A stretch of 64,000 nucleotides of DNA from NCBI GenBank assembly GCA_946480295.1, contig CAMLIT010000002.1, positions 29,104 through 93,103 on the forward strand, written 5' to 3'. A program made the position numbers and the translations under genes. Each line of letters opens with the position of its first letter. Positions within the stretch are counted from its first letter, which is position 1. The notes beneath the pieces are model-generated. The model was not told the origin of the DNA. It searched no databases and was given only the letters and a program-made list of their open reading frames with translations. This document shows positions 9,032-17,528 of the stretch, piece by piece. Source of the DNA: an uncultured Gemmatimonadota bacterium. GTDB lineage: Bacteria > Gemmatimonadota > Gemmatimonadetes > Gemmatimonadales > Gemmatimonadaceae.

Positions 9032-9047
9032 TTCCTCTGAGCGAACG

Positions 9048-12000
9048 GTGCACGACGACCGGCGGCGGGCGCGCGGCGGCTGGTGGGCGATCGCCAGCGC
9101 GCTCGCCCTGCTCGCGGCGAGCTGGTGGCTGCACAGCCCGAGAGTAGAGTATCTGGTCGCCTGCACCACCGCCACCGCGCTGTCGCTGCTCGCCACGCCC
9201 TGGCTCCAGGGCACGCAGCGGCGCTGGGGGATCGCGTGCGGCGCGCTGAGCGTCGGCATGGTGCTCGTCGGGCTGCGCGCGCAGGCCGACCTGCACGCCG
9301 TGCGCACCGACTGGCCGACGCTGCGGACGAGCCTCGACGCGGAGGGCGTCACCGCGCTCCGCCACGAGCTGGACGCCACGGCGCGCGACCTCACGGCGAC
9401 GGCCCGGCGCGCGCTCGACGCCCCGCGCGAGGGGGCGCCCGCCTACGACGCGCTCGCTCGTTTGGCATCGGGTCGCCCCGGGGAGCGCGGGGTCGTGCTC
9501 TATCGCGGGGACAGCCTCGTCGCGTGGGGCGGATCGATCCGCAACGCGCCGGACAGCCTGGACGAGCCGCTCGGCGTCGTCGCCTCGCCCTTCTACCTCA
9601 CCCTCTACGCCGTCGCCCGTCGCGGCCCCGCGCGCGCCGTCGCCATGGCGCTCGTCTACGCCGCGCCCCCCGCGGACCGGATCTCGACGCCGCTCGCCGA
9701 CCGCGTCGCCGCGGACGCCGGGCTGCGCGGCTTCGAGTTCACGCCGCCCTCGGATTCCGCCGCCGTGCCGGGCGCGCTCCGCTTCGCGCCGGCCCGCGTT
9801 CCGCTCTTCGACGCGCGCCCCGTCCCGCTCGGCCAGGACGCGCTCGCGCTGCGGGTGACCCAGCGCGCGCGGCTCCAGGTTGGGCTGCTGCTCCTCCTCA
9901 CGGCGGTGTGCTTCCTGGTGGCCGTCTGGCGTGGGGCGCGCGTCCTCGCCTGGCGGCTCGGCGCGCTCGCCGCGGCCCTCGGCTGCCTGGCGTTCGTGCC
10001 GCTCAACGAGTACTCGAACCTCACGCGGCTCTTCGATCCCGCGTTCTACTACACCCCGCTCGGCGGGCCGCTGACGGCGAGCGCCGGCGCGCTCGGCATC
10101 ACGAGCGTGCTCCTTCTCCTCGCGCTCCTCGCCGTGCTCCGCCGCCGCGGCCGCAACCTGCCGCGCTCGATCGGCCTCGTCGCCGTCCTCCTCGTCGCGG
10201 GCGTCGCGCCCTTCCTGCTGCGCGACCTCGCGCGCGGCGTGAGCACGCCGAGCTACGGCGTGAGCGCCGCGCTCTGGCTGATGTGGGAGATCCCGCTCTT
10301 CCTGGCCGCGGCGGCGGTGATGGTGGCCGGCGCCGGCGCGGGCGCGGCGGTCCTCGGGCGGTCGCGCGGGCTCCCCCCGTGGGTCGCGCCGAGCCTCGCC
10401 GCCGTCGCCGCCCTCCTCGCGCCGATCGTCTGGGAGGCACCGGGGCAGTGGCCGTGGTGGTACACCTTCCTCTGGATTGCCGCCATCGCCGCGCTCGCCC
10501 TCTCGCGCGGCCCGCGCATGCTCGTCTTCTCCGCCGCCACCGTCGCCGCGCTCGGCGCGGCCACGCTCGTGTGGGGACGCTCGGCGCGCAGCCGGGTGGA
10601 GCTGGCGCGGCGCGACATCGCCGGCCTGAGCGCGGTCGACACGACCGAGCTCCTGCTCCTCGACCGCTTCGGCGCCGCGCTCGCCGGCGAGCCGGCGCCG
10701 ACGACGCGCGAGGCGCTCCTCCAGCGCTATGTCACCTCCGATCTCGCCGCGGCCGGCTACCCCACCGCGCTGTACGCGTGGCCGAGCGACAGCGAGCCCA
10801 CCGCCGCGCTGGAGACGGCGAGCTTCCCCGTGGACATGGGCGTGGTGGCGCGGCTCGTCGCCGAGGCGCGGCGCAGCGGACGTCCGACCTTCGGCACGAT
10901 CGACCTCGCGCCGGCGCGGGAGCTCGCGCTCGCCGCACCCGGCAGCGGCGGCGTGACCGCGATCGTCGTCGCGCCGCGCACGCACCTCATCGCCAACGAC
11001 CCGTTCATGCGCCTGTTCGGCGTCGACCTGGAGCCCGAGGCGGAGCCGCCGTACACCCTGCAGCTCGGCGAGCCGGTCGCGACGACGCAGGGGGACGACC
11101 GCATCCAGTGGCAGCGCGAGGGGAGCGGCCTGCACGGCGACGGCATCGTGCGGACGGGCGCCGGCGCGGCGCGCGTGCACGTCGAGGTGGAGCTGCGCTC
11201 CCTCGATGTCCTCGTCGAGCGCGGCGCGCTGATCGTGCTTCTCGACGTCGCCATCGTCGGCGCGCTCTGGATGCTGATCGTCCTCGCCGACGGCGGCGTG
11301 TGGCGCTGGCTGCGGGCGCGCCGCCGCATGTGGACGCGCAGCTACCGGACGCGCCTGACGCTCGCGCTCTTCGCCTTCTTCGTCATCCCCGCGGGGATGT
11401 TCGCGATCTGGTCGTACCGGCAGCTGGCGAGCGACGCGACGCAGTCGCGCGAGCTCGTCGTGCGCGAGGCGCTGCGCGCGGTGGCGCCCGACAGCGGCGG
11501 GGCCTGGGTGGACCGCGAGAGCGATCGTTTGGCGACGCCGCTCCTCGTCTACCGCGACGGCGAGCTGGCTTCGGCGAGCGATCCGCTGTACGAGACCGTC
11601 GCACCGGTCGGGCGCTTCGTGCGCCCCGACGTCGTGCTCCGCCTCGGCGGGCGCGACGAGGAGACGACGAGCGCGGACGAGCAGATCGGGCCCCTTTCCG
11701 TCCTCTTCGGCTTCCGCTCGCTCGACCGCCCCGGGCTGCCGAACACGGTGATCGCGGCGCCGGCGCACGCCGACGAGCTCCCGCTCGCCCGGCGTCGGCG
11801 CGACCTCGGCATCCTCGTCATGTTCGCGACGGCGGTCGGCGCGCTCGCCGCGCTCTGGCTGAGCGGTGTCGCCGCGCGGCAGCTCGAGCGGCCGATCGGC
11901 ACGCTGCGCGGCGCGGCGCTGGCCATCGCGCGCGGGGAGCGCGAGCCGCCGCTCGAGGCGCAGCCGATGATGGAGTTCTCCCCCGTGTTCACCGCCTTCC

Positions 12001-13049
12001 GGCGCATGGCGGCGGACCTCAACGCGAGCCGCACCGCGCTGGAGGAGGCCCAGCGCCGCACCGCCGCGATCCTGCGCAACGTCGCGAGCGGCGTGGTGGC
12101 GGTGGACCCCGCGGGGCTCGTGTCGCTGGCCAATCCGCGCGCCGACGCGCTGCTCGGCGCCGCGCTGCCGCCGGGGACGGTCTTCGCCGACGTCGCGCCC
12201 CGGGCGGTCGCCGAGACGGTGCTCGGCTTCCTGCGCGGCCGCGCCGACGAGGAGAGCTTCGAGCTGGAAGCGGACCAGCGGCAGCTCCGGGGGCAGCTCA
12301 CGCGGCTGCCGCGCGGCGGGGCCGTCGTCACCCTCGACGACGTCACCGAGCTCGCGCGCGCGCAGCGCGTCCTCGCCTGGGGCGAGATGGCGCGGCAGGT
12401 CGCGCACGAGATCAAGAACCCGCTCACGCCGATCCGCCTCGGCGTGCAGCACCTCCGGCGCGCGCGCGCCGACAGCCGCGTCGACTTCGACAAGGTCCTC
12501 GAGCAGAACGTCGAGCGCATCCTCGGCGAGATCGACCGGCTCGACGAGATCGCGCGCGCGTTCAGCCGCTACGGCTCCGGCCCGGGCGAGCGCGCGCCCG
12601 CGGTCCCGACCGACGTCGCGCACGTGGTGCGCGACGTGGTGAAGCTGGAGACGATGGGTGGCGACGGGGAGGGAGAGCTGCACTGGCAGCTCGACGGCGC
12701 GGACGCCCCGGTGCACGCCTTCGCCCGCGCGGAGGAGCTGCGGGAAGTGCTGCTCAACGTGTTCGAGAACGCGCGGCTCGCGCGGGCGCGGCACGTGCGC
12801 GTTCGTGTGGCGCAGCGCGGCGAGGACGGCACCCGTCGCGCGACGATCACCGTCGAGGACGACGGCCACGGCATCCCGAGCGACGTCCTCCCGCGCATCT
12901 TCGAGCCGCACTTCTCCACGCGTACGAGCGGGAGCGGCCTCGGGCTCGCCATCACGCGCCAGATCATCGACAGCTGGGGCGGCGCGGTGTCGGTGGCGAG
13001 CACGGTGGGGGAGGGGACGACGGTGGAGATCGAGCTGCGCGGGGTCTGA
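9048..13049 (+). CDS. Very large membrane sensor histidine kinase, NtrY-like C-terminus
   Basis: The protein has 1333 residues from a GTG start. The N-terminal two-thirds is a membrane sensor: hydrophobic helices at about 12-70, a periplasmic-sized segment to about 275, a block of helices to about 515, another extracytoplasmic segment, helices near 725-745 and 770-790, and a last one near 922-942. Then follow HAMP (about 943-1000), PAS (about 1005-1105, ILRNVASGVVAVDPAGLVSL), the phosphoacceptor motif MARQVAHEIKNPLTPIRLG with His at about 1120, and an ATPase domain with N box NVFENARLA, G1 DDGHGIP and G2 SGSGLGLAIT. The H box and PAS match NtrY. The sensor part is far longer than usual. No response regulator lies beside it. 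Confidence 0.9.
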   Translation: MHDDRRRARGGWWAIASALALLAASWWLHSPRVEYLVACTTATALSLLATPWLQGTQRRWGIACGALSVGMVLVGLRAQADLHAVRTDWPTLRTSLDAEGVTALRHELDATARDLTATARRALDAPREGAPAYDALARLASGRPGERGVVLYRGDSLVAWGGSIRNAPDSLDEPLGVVASPFYLTLYAVARRGPARAVAMALVYAAPPADRISTPLADRVAADAGLRGFEFTPPSDSAAVPGALRFAPARVPLFDARPVPLGQDALALRVTQRARLQVGLLLLLTAVCFLVAVWRGARVLAWRLGALAAALGCLAFVPLNEYSNLTRLFDPAFYYTPLGGPLTASAGALGITSVLLLLALLAVLRRRGRNLPRSIGLVAVLLVAGVAPFLLRDLARGVSTPSYGVSAALWLMWEIPLFLAAAAVMVAGAGAGAAVLGRSRGLPPWVAPSLAAVAALLAPIVWEAPGQWPWWYTFLWIAAIAALALSRGPRMLVFSAATVAALGAATLVWGRSARSRVELARRDIAGLSAVDTTELLLLDRFGAALAGEPAPTTREALLQRYVTSDLAAAGYPTALYAWPSDSEPTAALETASFPVDMGVVARLVAEARRSGRPTFGTIDLAPARELALAAPGSGGVTAIVVAPRTHLIANDPFMRLFGVDLEPEAEPPYTLQLGEPVATTQGDDRIQWQREGSGLHGDGIVRTGAGAARVHVEVELRSLDVLVERGALIVLLDVAIVGALWMLIVLADGGVWRWLRARRRMWTRSYRTRLTLALFAFFVIPAGMFAIWSYRQLASDATQSRELVVREALRAVAPDSGGAWVDRESDRLATPLLVYRDGELASASDPLYETVAPVGRFVRPDVVLRLGGRDEETTSADEQIGPLSVLFGFRSLDRPGLPNTVIAAPAHADELPLARRRRDLGILVMFATAVGALAALWLSGVAARQLERPIGTLRGAALAIARGEREPPLEAQPMMEFSPVFTAFRRMAADLNASRTALEEAQRRTAAILRNVASGVVAVDPAGLVSLANPRADALLGAALPPGTVFADVAPRAVAETVLGFLRGRADEESFELEADQRQLRGQLTRLPRGGAVVTLDDVTELARAQRVLAWGEMARQVAHEIKNPLTPIRLGVQHLRRARADSRVDFDKVLEQNVERILGEIDRLDEIARAFSRYGSGPGERAPAVPTDVAHVVRDVVKLETMGGDGEGELHWQLDGADAPVHAFARAEELREVLLNVFENARLARARHVRVRVAQRGEDGTRRATITVEDDGHGIPSDVLPRIFEPHFSTRTSGSGLGLAITRQIIDSWGGAVSVASTVGEGTTVEIELRGV

Positions 13050-13070
13050 CGCGCTGACGGCGCGTCGTGG

Positions 13071-13155
13071 GTCTTTGGTTTTTCGTTCCGGGCGCGCCGC
13101 TCGGGACGCCCCCTGGGGCCCCCCGCGCGGCTCGCCAGGAACGAAAAACCAATCA
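13071..13155. repeat. Long inverted repeat between convergent genes
   Basis: A perfect 15-bp pair TTGGTTTTTCGTTCC (13075-13089) and GGAACGAAAAACCAA (13138-13152) encloses a further GC-rich partly palindromic centre (GGGCGCGCCGCTCGGGACGC against CCCCGCGCGGCTCGCC). It lies between the ends of the histidine kinase and the aldehyde dehydrogenase and could act as a bidirectional terminator. Its outer arms contain unusual T and A tracts for this genome. It resembles the other palindromic spacers in the window. Confidence 0.7.
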
Positions 13156-13167
13156 CGAAGAACGCCG

Positions 13168-14565
13168 CTACTCGACCTCGTTGTCCTTCGGCGTTTGCAG
13201 GCCCTTCATCCGCACCGTCTTGATGTTCACGAACTCCCGGATCCCGTAGGCGCTCAGCTCGCGGCCGTAGCCGGAGACCTTCACGCCGCCGAAGGGGAAG
13301 CGTGGGTCGGAGGCGACCATGCCGTTGACGAAGACGCAGCCGGCCTGGAGGTCGCGGGCGAAGCGCTCGGCCTCGGCGGCGTCGCGCGTCCACGCCGCGG
13401 CGCCGAGACCGAAGTGCGTGGCGTTGGCGAGGCGGATCGCGTCGTCGAGGTCGCGCGCGTGGAAGATCGCCGCGACGGGCCCGAACAGCTCCTCGACCGC
13501 CGCCGGCGAGCCGTCGGGGATGTCGGAGAGGACGGTGGGCTCGTAGAAGCAGCCGCGGCCCGGCATCGGCCCGCCGCCGAGCAGGAGGCGCGCGCCGCGC
13601 CGGACCGTCTCCTCCACCTGTCGGTGCAGGTCGTCGCGGATCTGCGGCATCGCCAGCGGACCGATGTCGGTGCGCGGGTCCATCGGGTCGCCGACGACGA
13701 GGGCGCGCATGCGCTCGACGAAGCGCCGCTCGAACTCGCCGGCGATCGCCTCGTGCACGATGAATCGTTTGGCGGCGATGCACGACTGGCCGTTGTTGAT
13801 CGTGCGCGCCTGCACCGCCGTTCGCGTCGCCGCGTCGACGTCGGCGCTCGGCATGACGATGAACGGATCGCTGCCCCCCAGCTCCAGCACCGTCTTCTTG
13901 ATGTACCTGCCCGCCGTCGACGCGACGGCGCTCCCCGCGTGCTCGCTCCCCGTGAGGGTGGCGGCGGCGACGCGCCGGTCGGCGAGGATGCCCTGCACGG
14001 GCTGGCTGCCGATGAGGAGCGCCTGGAAGACGCCCTCCGGCGCGCCGGCGCGGCGGAAGATGTCCTCGAGCGCGAGCGCGCATTGCGGCACGTTGGACGC
14101 GTGCTTCAGGAGGCCGACGTTCCCCGCGGCGAGCGCGGGCGCCGCGAAGCGGATCACCTGCCAGAAGGGGAAGTTCCACGGCATCACGGCGAGCACGACG
14201 CCGAGCGGCTGGAAGGCGACGAAGCTGCGCTCGCCGTCGACGTCGACCGGCTCGTCGGCGAGGAAGGCCGCCGCGTGGTCCGCGTAGTAGCGGCAGGTCG
14301 TCGCGCACTTCGCGGCCTCGTCCATCGCCGCGCGCCAGGGCTTTCCCATCTCGAGGGTCATGATCTTCCCGAACGCGTCCTTCTCCGCGTCGAGGATCTC
14401 CCCGGCGCGGCGCACGACGCGCGTGCGCTCGGCGATCGGGGTGCGGGCCCACGTCCACGCCGCCACGGCGGCGCGCGCGAGGCGCTCCTCGATCTCGGCG
14501 GGCGTGAGCTCGTCGAAGGCACGGACGAGCTCTCCCGTGGCGGGGTTCACGGTCTGTATCGGCAT
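13168..14565 (-). CDS. NAD(P)-dependent aldehyde dehydrogenase, succinate-semialdehyde type
   Basis: This 465-residue ALDH superfamily enzyme starts at MPIQTVNPATGEL, the usual N-terminus of the Sad/YneI group. A longer reading adds only a repeat-derived leader. Key sites are PWNFPFWQVIRF (substrate and cofactor pocket), LTGSEHAGS (NAD loop), the general base in LELGGSDPF (about residue 230) and the catalytic cysteine in NNGQSCIAAKRF (about residue 264). EELFGPV and PFGGVKVSGYGRE follow in place. It would oxidise succinate semialdehyde or a related short aldehyde to the acid in the cytoplasm. No GABA transaminase is adjacent, so the pathway is not fixed. It converges on the histidine kinase gene. 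Confidence 0.93.
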   Translation of the reverse strand: MPIQTVNPATGELVRAFDELTPAEIEERLARAAVAAWTWARTPIAERTRVVRRAGEILDAEKDAFGKIMTLEMGKPWRAAMDEAAKCATTCRYYADHAAAFLADEPVDVDGERSFVAFQPLGVVLAVMPWNFPFWQVIRFAAPALAAGNVGLLKHASNVPQCALALEDIFRRAGAPEGVFQALLIGSQPVQGILADRRVAAATLTGSEHAGSAVASTAGRYIKKTVLELGGSDPFIVMPSADVDAATRTAVQARTINNGQSCIAAKRFIVHEAIAGEFERRFVERMRALVVGDPMDPRTDIGPLAMPQIRDDLHRQVEETVRRGARLLLGGGPMPGRGCFYEPTVLSDIPDGSPAAVEELFGPVAAIFHARDLDDAIRLANATHFGLGAAAWTRDAAEAERFARDLQAGCVFVNGMVASDPRFPFGGVKVSGYGRELSAYGIREFVNIKTVRMKGLQTPKDNEVE

Positions 14566-14605
14566 GCGTGCTCTCGCGGTCAGTCGGTGGCGCGGGTGCG
14601 GCGTC

Positions 14606-14632
14606 GCGGCGTTCGCGGCGTTCGCGGCGTTC
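14606..14632. repeat. Three perfect 9-bp tandem repeats
   Basis: Three consecutive copies of GCGGCGTTC lie in the 118-base gap between the aldehyde dehydrogenase start and the kinase stop. The unit is in phase with codons and would read as Ala/Asn repeats if the upstream extension of the dehydrogenase were translated. That is one reason not to use the longer start. Confidence 0.75.
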
Positions 14633-14683
14633 GCGCTCCTCGCCTGCACATCGCGCACCGGGCGCGCGGGCCGTGTGGCGGCG

Positions 14684-16462
14684 TCAGTCGCCGAGCGCCG
14701 GTTCGCCCGTCCACACGATGCCCGCGCCGTCGCCGCTGAACCAGCGCCGCCACCAGGACACGCGGCGGTCGCGGTCGTAGACGGCCTCGATCGCGCGCCG
14801 CCAGGCGGCCTGCATCGACGCCGCGTCGTGGAAGCGCTGCGCCGCGTCGGCGTGCAGCCCCCTGCGCAGCCATTCGGCGATCTCGCTCGGCAGGTGCGAC
14901 AGGTCGACCTCCCCCTTCAGCTCGCGCGCGAGGATGAGCTTCGCGTCGCGCTCGCCGAAGGGAGGCTCGCCGGTGAGCGCGTAGGCGACGATCGCCGCCA
15001 TCGAGAAGCAGTCGGCCGACGCGTCCTGCTGCTCGCCGAGGAGCTGCTCCGGGGGCGCGAAGGCCGGCGTGCCCGAGGCGCCGGTAGCCTCCTCGCCGCC
15101 GGGGTTGGCGATGCCGAAGTCGGCGATGCGCCAGCGGCGGTAGCGGTCGATGAGGATGTTTTCGGGCTTGATGTCGCGGTGGATGATGCCGACGGAGTGG
15201 GCGGCGGCGAGCCCACCGAGGACGAAGTCGACCTGGGGCGCGATCTCGCTGACGGGGCGCGGGCCGGCGCGCGCGACGAGGTCGGCGACGGAGCCGCCCT
15301 CGGCCAGCTCCATCGTGTACCAGGTCACCTCGCCCCGGTCGTCCCAGTCGTAGATCGGGACGATCGCCGGGTGGGCGAGCTGGGCGGCGAGCTTCGCCTC
15401 GCGGCGGAAGCGGGAGACGGCGCGCTGGTCGCGGGCGACGTGCGGGTGGAGGAGCTTGAGGGCGACCTCGCGGCCGAGGGAGAGGTCGCGGACGCGCCAG
15501 ACGGAGCCGAACGAGCCGGAGCCTAACGACGACAGCACCTCGTAGTCCTCCGCCGTCGCCCAGCGAAGGCGCATCTCCTCGCTCTCGCCGGCGGCGCTCG
15601 CCGGCACGTCGTCGCCGGCGAGCATCATCATCGTCCGGCTGCCCACGGCGCGATCCACCGCGCGCACCATCGCCGTGACGGACTCGTAGCGCCGGGCCGG
15701 ATCGGGATCGAGGGCGCGGTCGATCGCCGCCCCGACGGCCTTCGGGCAGTCGGGGCGCATGAGCGCGATCGGGGGGATCTGCTCCGACGGGGGCCGCTCG
15801 CCGGTGAGGCTCTCGAAGCAGAGCGCCGCGAGCTGCCACTGGTCGGTGAGCTGCGTCGGCAGCCACGGGCCGGTCGTCCACTCCTTCGGGATCGCCATGA
15901 ACTGCGGTTCCGGGGCGAGCCCGGCGGGGATGTCCGAGAGCGGCACCGCCCACTGCCAGCCAAGGAGCCAGAGCCGGCCCATGGGCGCGGTCCAGATGGT
16001 CTCGGAGCACACGCAGCCGTGCACGGCGCCGGTGTCGTGGAGGTAGCTCAGCGCCGAGCCCATCTCGCGCAGCATGCGGATCATCGCCGGGACGTCGTCC
16101 GGGCCGGCGCGGCGCAGGCGCGAGGCGACGGTCTCGCCGGGGATCCAGCGCCGGAGGTAGCCGGGGCCGCGGCGGCTCGTGTCGTACGGCGCCCAGTAGT
16201 GGTACGTCGTGGGGACGGCGACGTGGTTGCGGTGGGCGAGGTGCCGCGCCTCCGACTCGAGCCACTCGTTATGCGCCGGATCGGGCGCGCTGACGAGCGA
16301 CAGCGAGCGGCCGAGGGCGTCGATCAGCTCCTGGTAGTGGCGGTGCTGGGCATGGAGTCCCTCCGAACCCCACGACCAGCCCGGCGGCAGCTCCCACGAC
16401 AGCAGGTGGGGAGGCAGCTCGCGGGAGCTGCGGTACAGCTCGGTCGCGGGGGGGTGGGACAT
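14684..16462 (-). CDS. Serine/threonine kinase with N-terminal pseudokinase lobe
   Basis: The product has 592 residues from the ATG complementary to 16460-16462. The C-terminal half is an active-looking Hanks kinase: glycine loop GSGSFGSV (314-321), VALK lysine 336, catalytic HRDIKPEN (428-435), DFG (448-450), and GTPAFAPPEQ as the activation-segment end. The N-terminal half (about 75-275) also follows a kinase plan, with LHDTGAVHGCVCSETIW at about 141-157 in the catalytic-loop position, LLGWQWA for DFG, and the helical DQWQLAALCFESLTGERPP. The HRD Asp and metal-binding residues are gone, so it is a pseudokinase. No transmembrane helix or sensor domain is visible; the protein ends at a tryptophan-rich tail (WWRRWFSGDG). 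The pseudokinase probably regulates the active lobe or recruits partners, which is inference. Confidence 0.88.
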   Translation of the reverse strand: MSHPPATELYRSSRELPPHLLSWELPPGWSWGSEGLHAQHRHYQELIDALGRSLSLVSAPDPAHNEWLESEARHLAHRNHVAVPTTYHYWAPYDTSRRGPGYLRRWIPGETVASRLRRAGPDDVPAMIRMLREMGSALSYLHDTGAVHGCVCSETIWTAPMGRLWLLGWQWAVPLSDIPAGLAPEPQFMAIPKEWTTGPWLPTQLTDQWQLAALCFESLTGERPPSEQIPPIALMRPDCPKAVGAAIDRALDPDPARRYESVTAMVRAVDRAVGSRTMMMLAGDDVPASAAGESEEMRLRWATAEDYEVLSSLGSGSFGSVWRVRDLSLGREVALKLLHPHVARDQRAVSRFRREAKLAAQLAHPAIVPIYDWDDRGEVTWYTMELAEGGSVADLVARAGPRPVSEIAPQVDFVLGGLAAAHSVGIIHRDIKPENILIDRYRRWRIADFGIANPGGEEATGASGTPAFAPPEQLLGEQQDASADCFSMAAIVAYALTGEPPFGERDAKLILARELKGEVDLSHLPSEIAEWLRRGLHADAAQRFHDAASMQAAWRRAIEAVYDRDRRVSWWRRWFSGDGAGIVWTGEPALGD

Positions 16463-16565
16463 GGCGGGAGGCGGGAGGCGGGAGCGGTGGGGACGAGGGA
16501 CGAGGGACGAGGGACGAGCGCGCGCGGCTCGGGAGTTCGGGCCTCCACGGGCCCGTCGCGCACCG
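16463..16565. repeat. Tandem GGGAGGC and GGGACGA repeats upstream of the kinase
   Basis: Immediately upstream of the kinase start are tandem GCGGGAG words followed by four GGGACGA words (about 16463-16516). The same words recur at 993-1013 and, in complement, as CCTCCCG tandem copies at about 17132-17180. The region should include the kinase promoter; no clear hexamers are visible. Confidence 0.6.
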
Positions 16566-16606
16566 GCAAATCTATGTACGGGGTGCGCGGCGGACATGGG
16601 CCGGCG

Positions 16607-16921
16607 TCACATGCGCGACTCGGAGAGGATGTGCTCCTCGGCGTGCGCGAGCTCGGGGACGAGCGCGATGTCGGGGAGGACCGCGACCTCGACCGTGCGG
16701 ACCGAGTGCGGTGTGCCATCGGTCTGGGGCGCCGAGCGCAGGGAGGGCACGTACAGCGTCACGGAGATCACGCGCCAGAGGGTGCTGGGGTTGATCTTCT
16801 CGCCCGCCGGGTCGAGCGTATCGAGCTGGAGGACCTCGCCCCGGACGGGGAGCACCTCGCTGAGGCACTCGGCAAGGAGCTGCTCCTGCCGATCGTGACG
16901 AACGACGCGCAGTGTGATCAT
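16607..16921 (-). CDS. Small cytosolic protein of unknown function
   Basis: The predicted product is 104 residues, started at the ATG complementary to 16919-16921. The upstream in-frame extension is translated repeat sequence and was excluded. It has alternating hydrophobic and charged residues (ITLRVVRHDRQEQLLAECL, STLWRVISVTLYVPSLR, VEVAVLPDIALVPELAHAEE) without signal peptide or membrane helix. It would fold as a small alpha/beta protein. The gene stands alone between palindromic elements. I do not recognise a family. Codon use is similar to its neighbours, which supports it being real. Confidence 0.6.
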   Translation of the reverse strand: MITLRVVRHDRQEQLLAECLSEVLPVRGEVLQLDTLDPAGEKINPSTLWRVISVTLYVPSLRSAPQTDGTPHSVRTVEVAVLPDIALVPELAHAEEHILSESRM

Positions 16922-16959
16922 CGTCGGTCGGAAAGGGTTGAGCAAAAGGTAATGAAGGA

Positions 16960-17230
16960 GGTCACTGCGGGCTCGGACGCGGATCGACTGCGGAGGGACT
17001 GCGGGCTCGGACGCGGATCGACTGCGGATTGCGGATGTACTGCGGATTTCGGATCCGGATTCGCTGCGGACTGCGGACGTACTGCGGACCCGGAGGGCGG
17101 ACGGTTGGCGCGGGACAGGGTGGGGTGAGGGGGGCGGCGCCTCCCGCCTCCCGCCTCCCGCCTCCTGCCTCCCGCGGCCGCGTCCCGCTGAAACCATCCC
17201 CCACTCCCCGCGTACGGAGCTCAGGCTCCC
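16960..17230. repeat. CGGACTGCGGA-type repeat array and CCTCCCG tandem repeats
   Basis: From about 16968 to 17105 variants of GACTGCGGAC, GGATCGACTGCGGA and GGACGCGGAT follow one another. From about 17130 to 17180 come tandem CCTCCCG words. Together they fill the gap between the gene ending upstream at 16921 (minus strand) and the small gene starting at 17247. The same words reappear on both strands at 17529-17800. No coding potential is convincing. Confidence 0.75.
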
Positions 17231-17246
17231 GCTTCAGGAGGACACG

Positions 17247-17528
17247 GTGCTGCATCTCATCGCCTTCGCTCTCACGCTCGCCGCCGTCGTGATCGGCTAC
17301 ACGCAGGCCCGGCGCTTCGTCCGCAGCCGGCTGCGCTTCGTCGACGCGGTGCAGACGATGAAGGCGCCGGTGCTCGCCGGCATCGGCGCCGCCCTCGTCG
17401 CCGCGCCCGTCGTCGCCCTCGTTCCCCTGATCGGCGCCGGCACGGCGATCGCCTTCGGCGTCGCCGTGGGTGCCGGGGTCGCGGCGGGGGCGCGGGACAT
17501 CAGGCAGAAGCTGCTGCCGCCGGACTGA
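17247..17528 (+). CDS. Small two-helix membrane protein
   Basis: This 93-residue protein starts at a GTG preceded by a strong ribosome site CAGGAGGA eight bases upstream. It has one hydrophobic segment at about residues 2-18 and a second long glycine/alanine/valine-rich one at about 43-81 that could span the membrane twice. A basic segment (ARRFVRSRLRF) lies between, and the C-terminus is DIRQKLLPPD. The function is unknown. The strong ribosome site and the following terminator at 17651-17675 make a real monocistronic gene likely. Confidence 0.7.
   Translation: MLHLIAFALTLAAVVIGYTQARRFVRSRLRFVDAVQTMKAPVLAGIGAALVAAPVVALVPLIGAGTAIAFGVAVGAGVAAGARDIRQKLLPPD

Noticed and set aside
8661..12911. 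A 1416-codon open frame on the minus strand opposite the histidine kinase
   Set aside because: Its translation is Arg/Ala/Glu/Asp-rich without domains, which is the usual shadow of a high-GC gene read in antisense.
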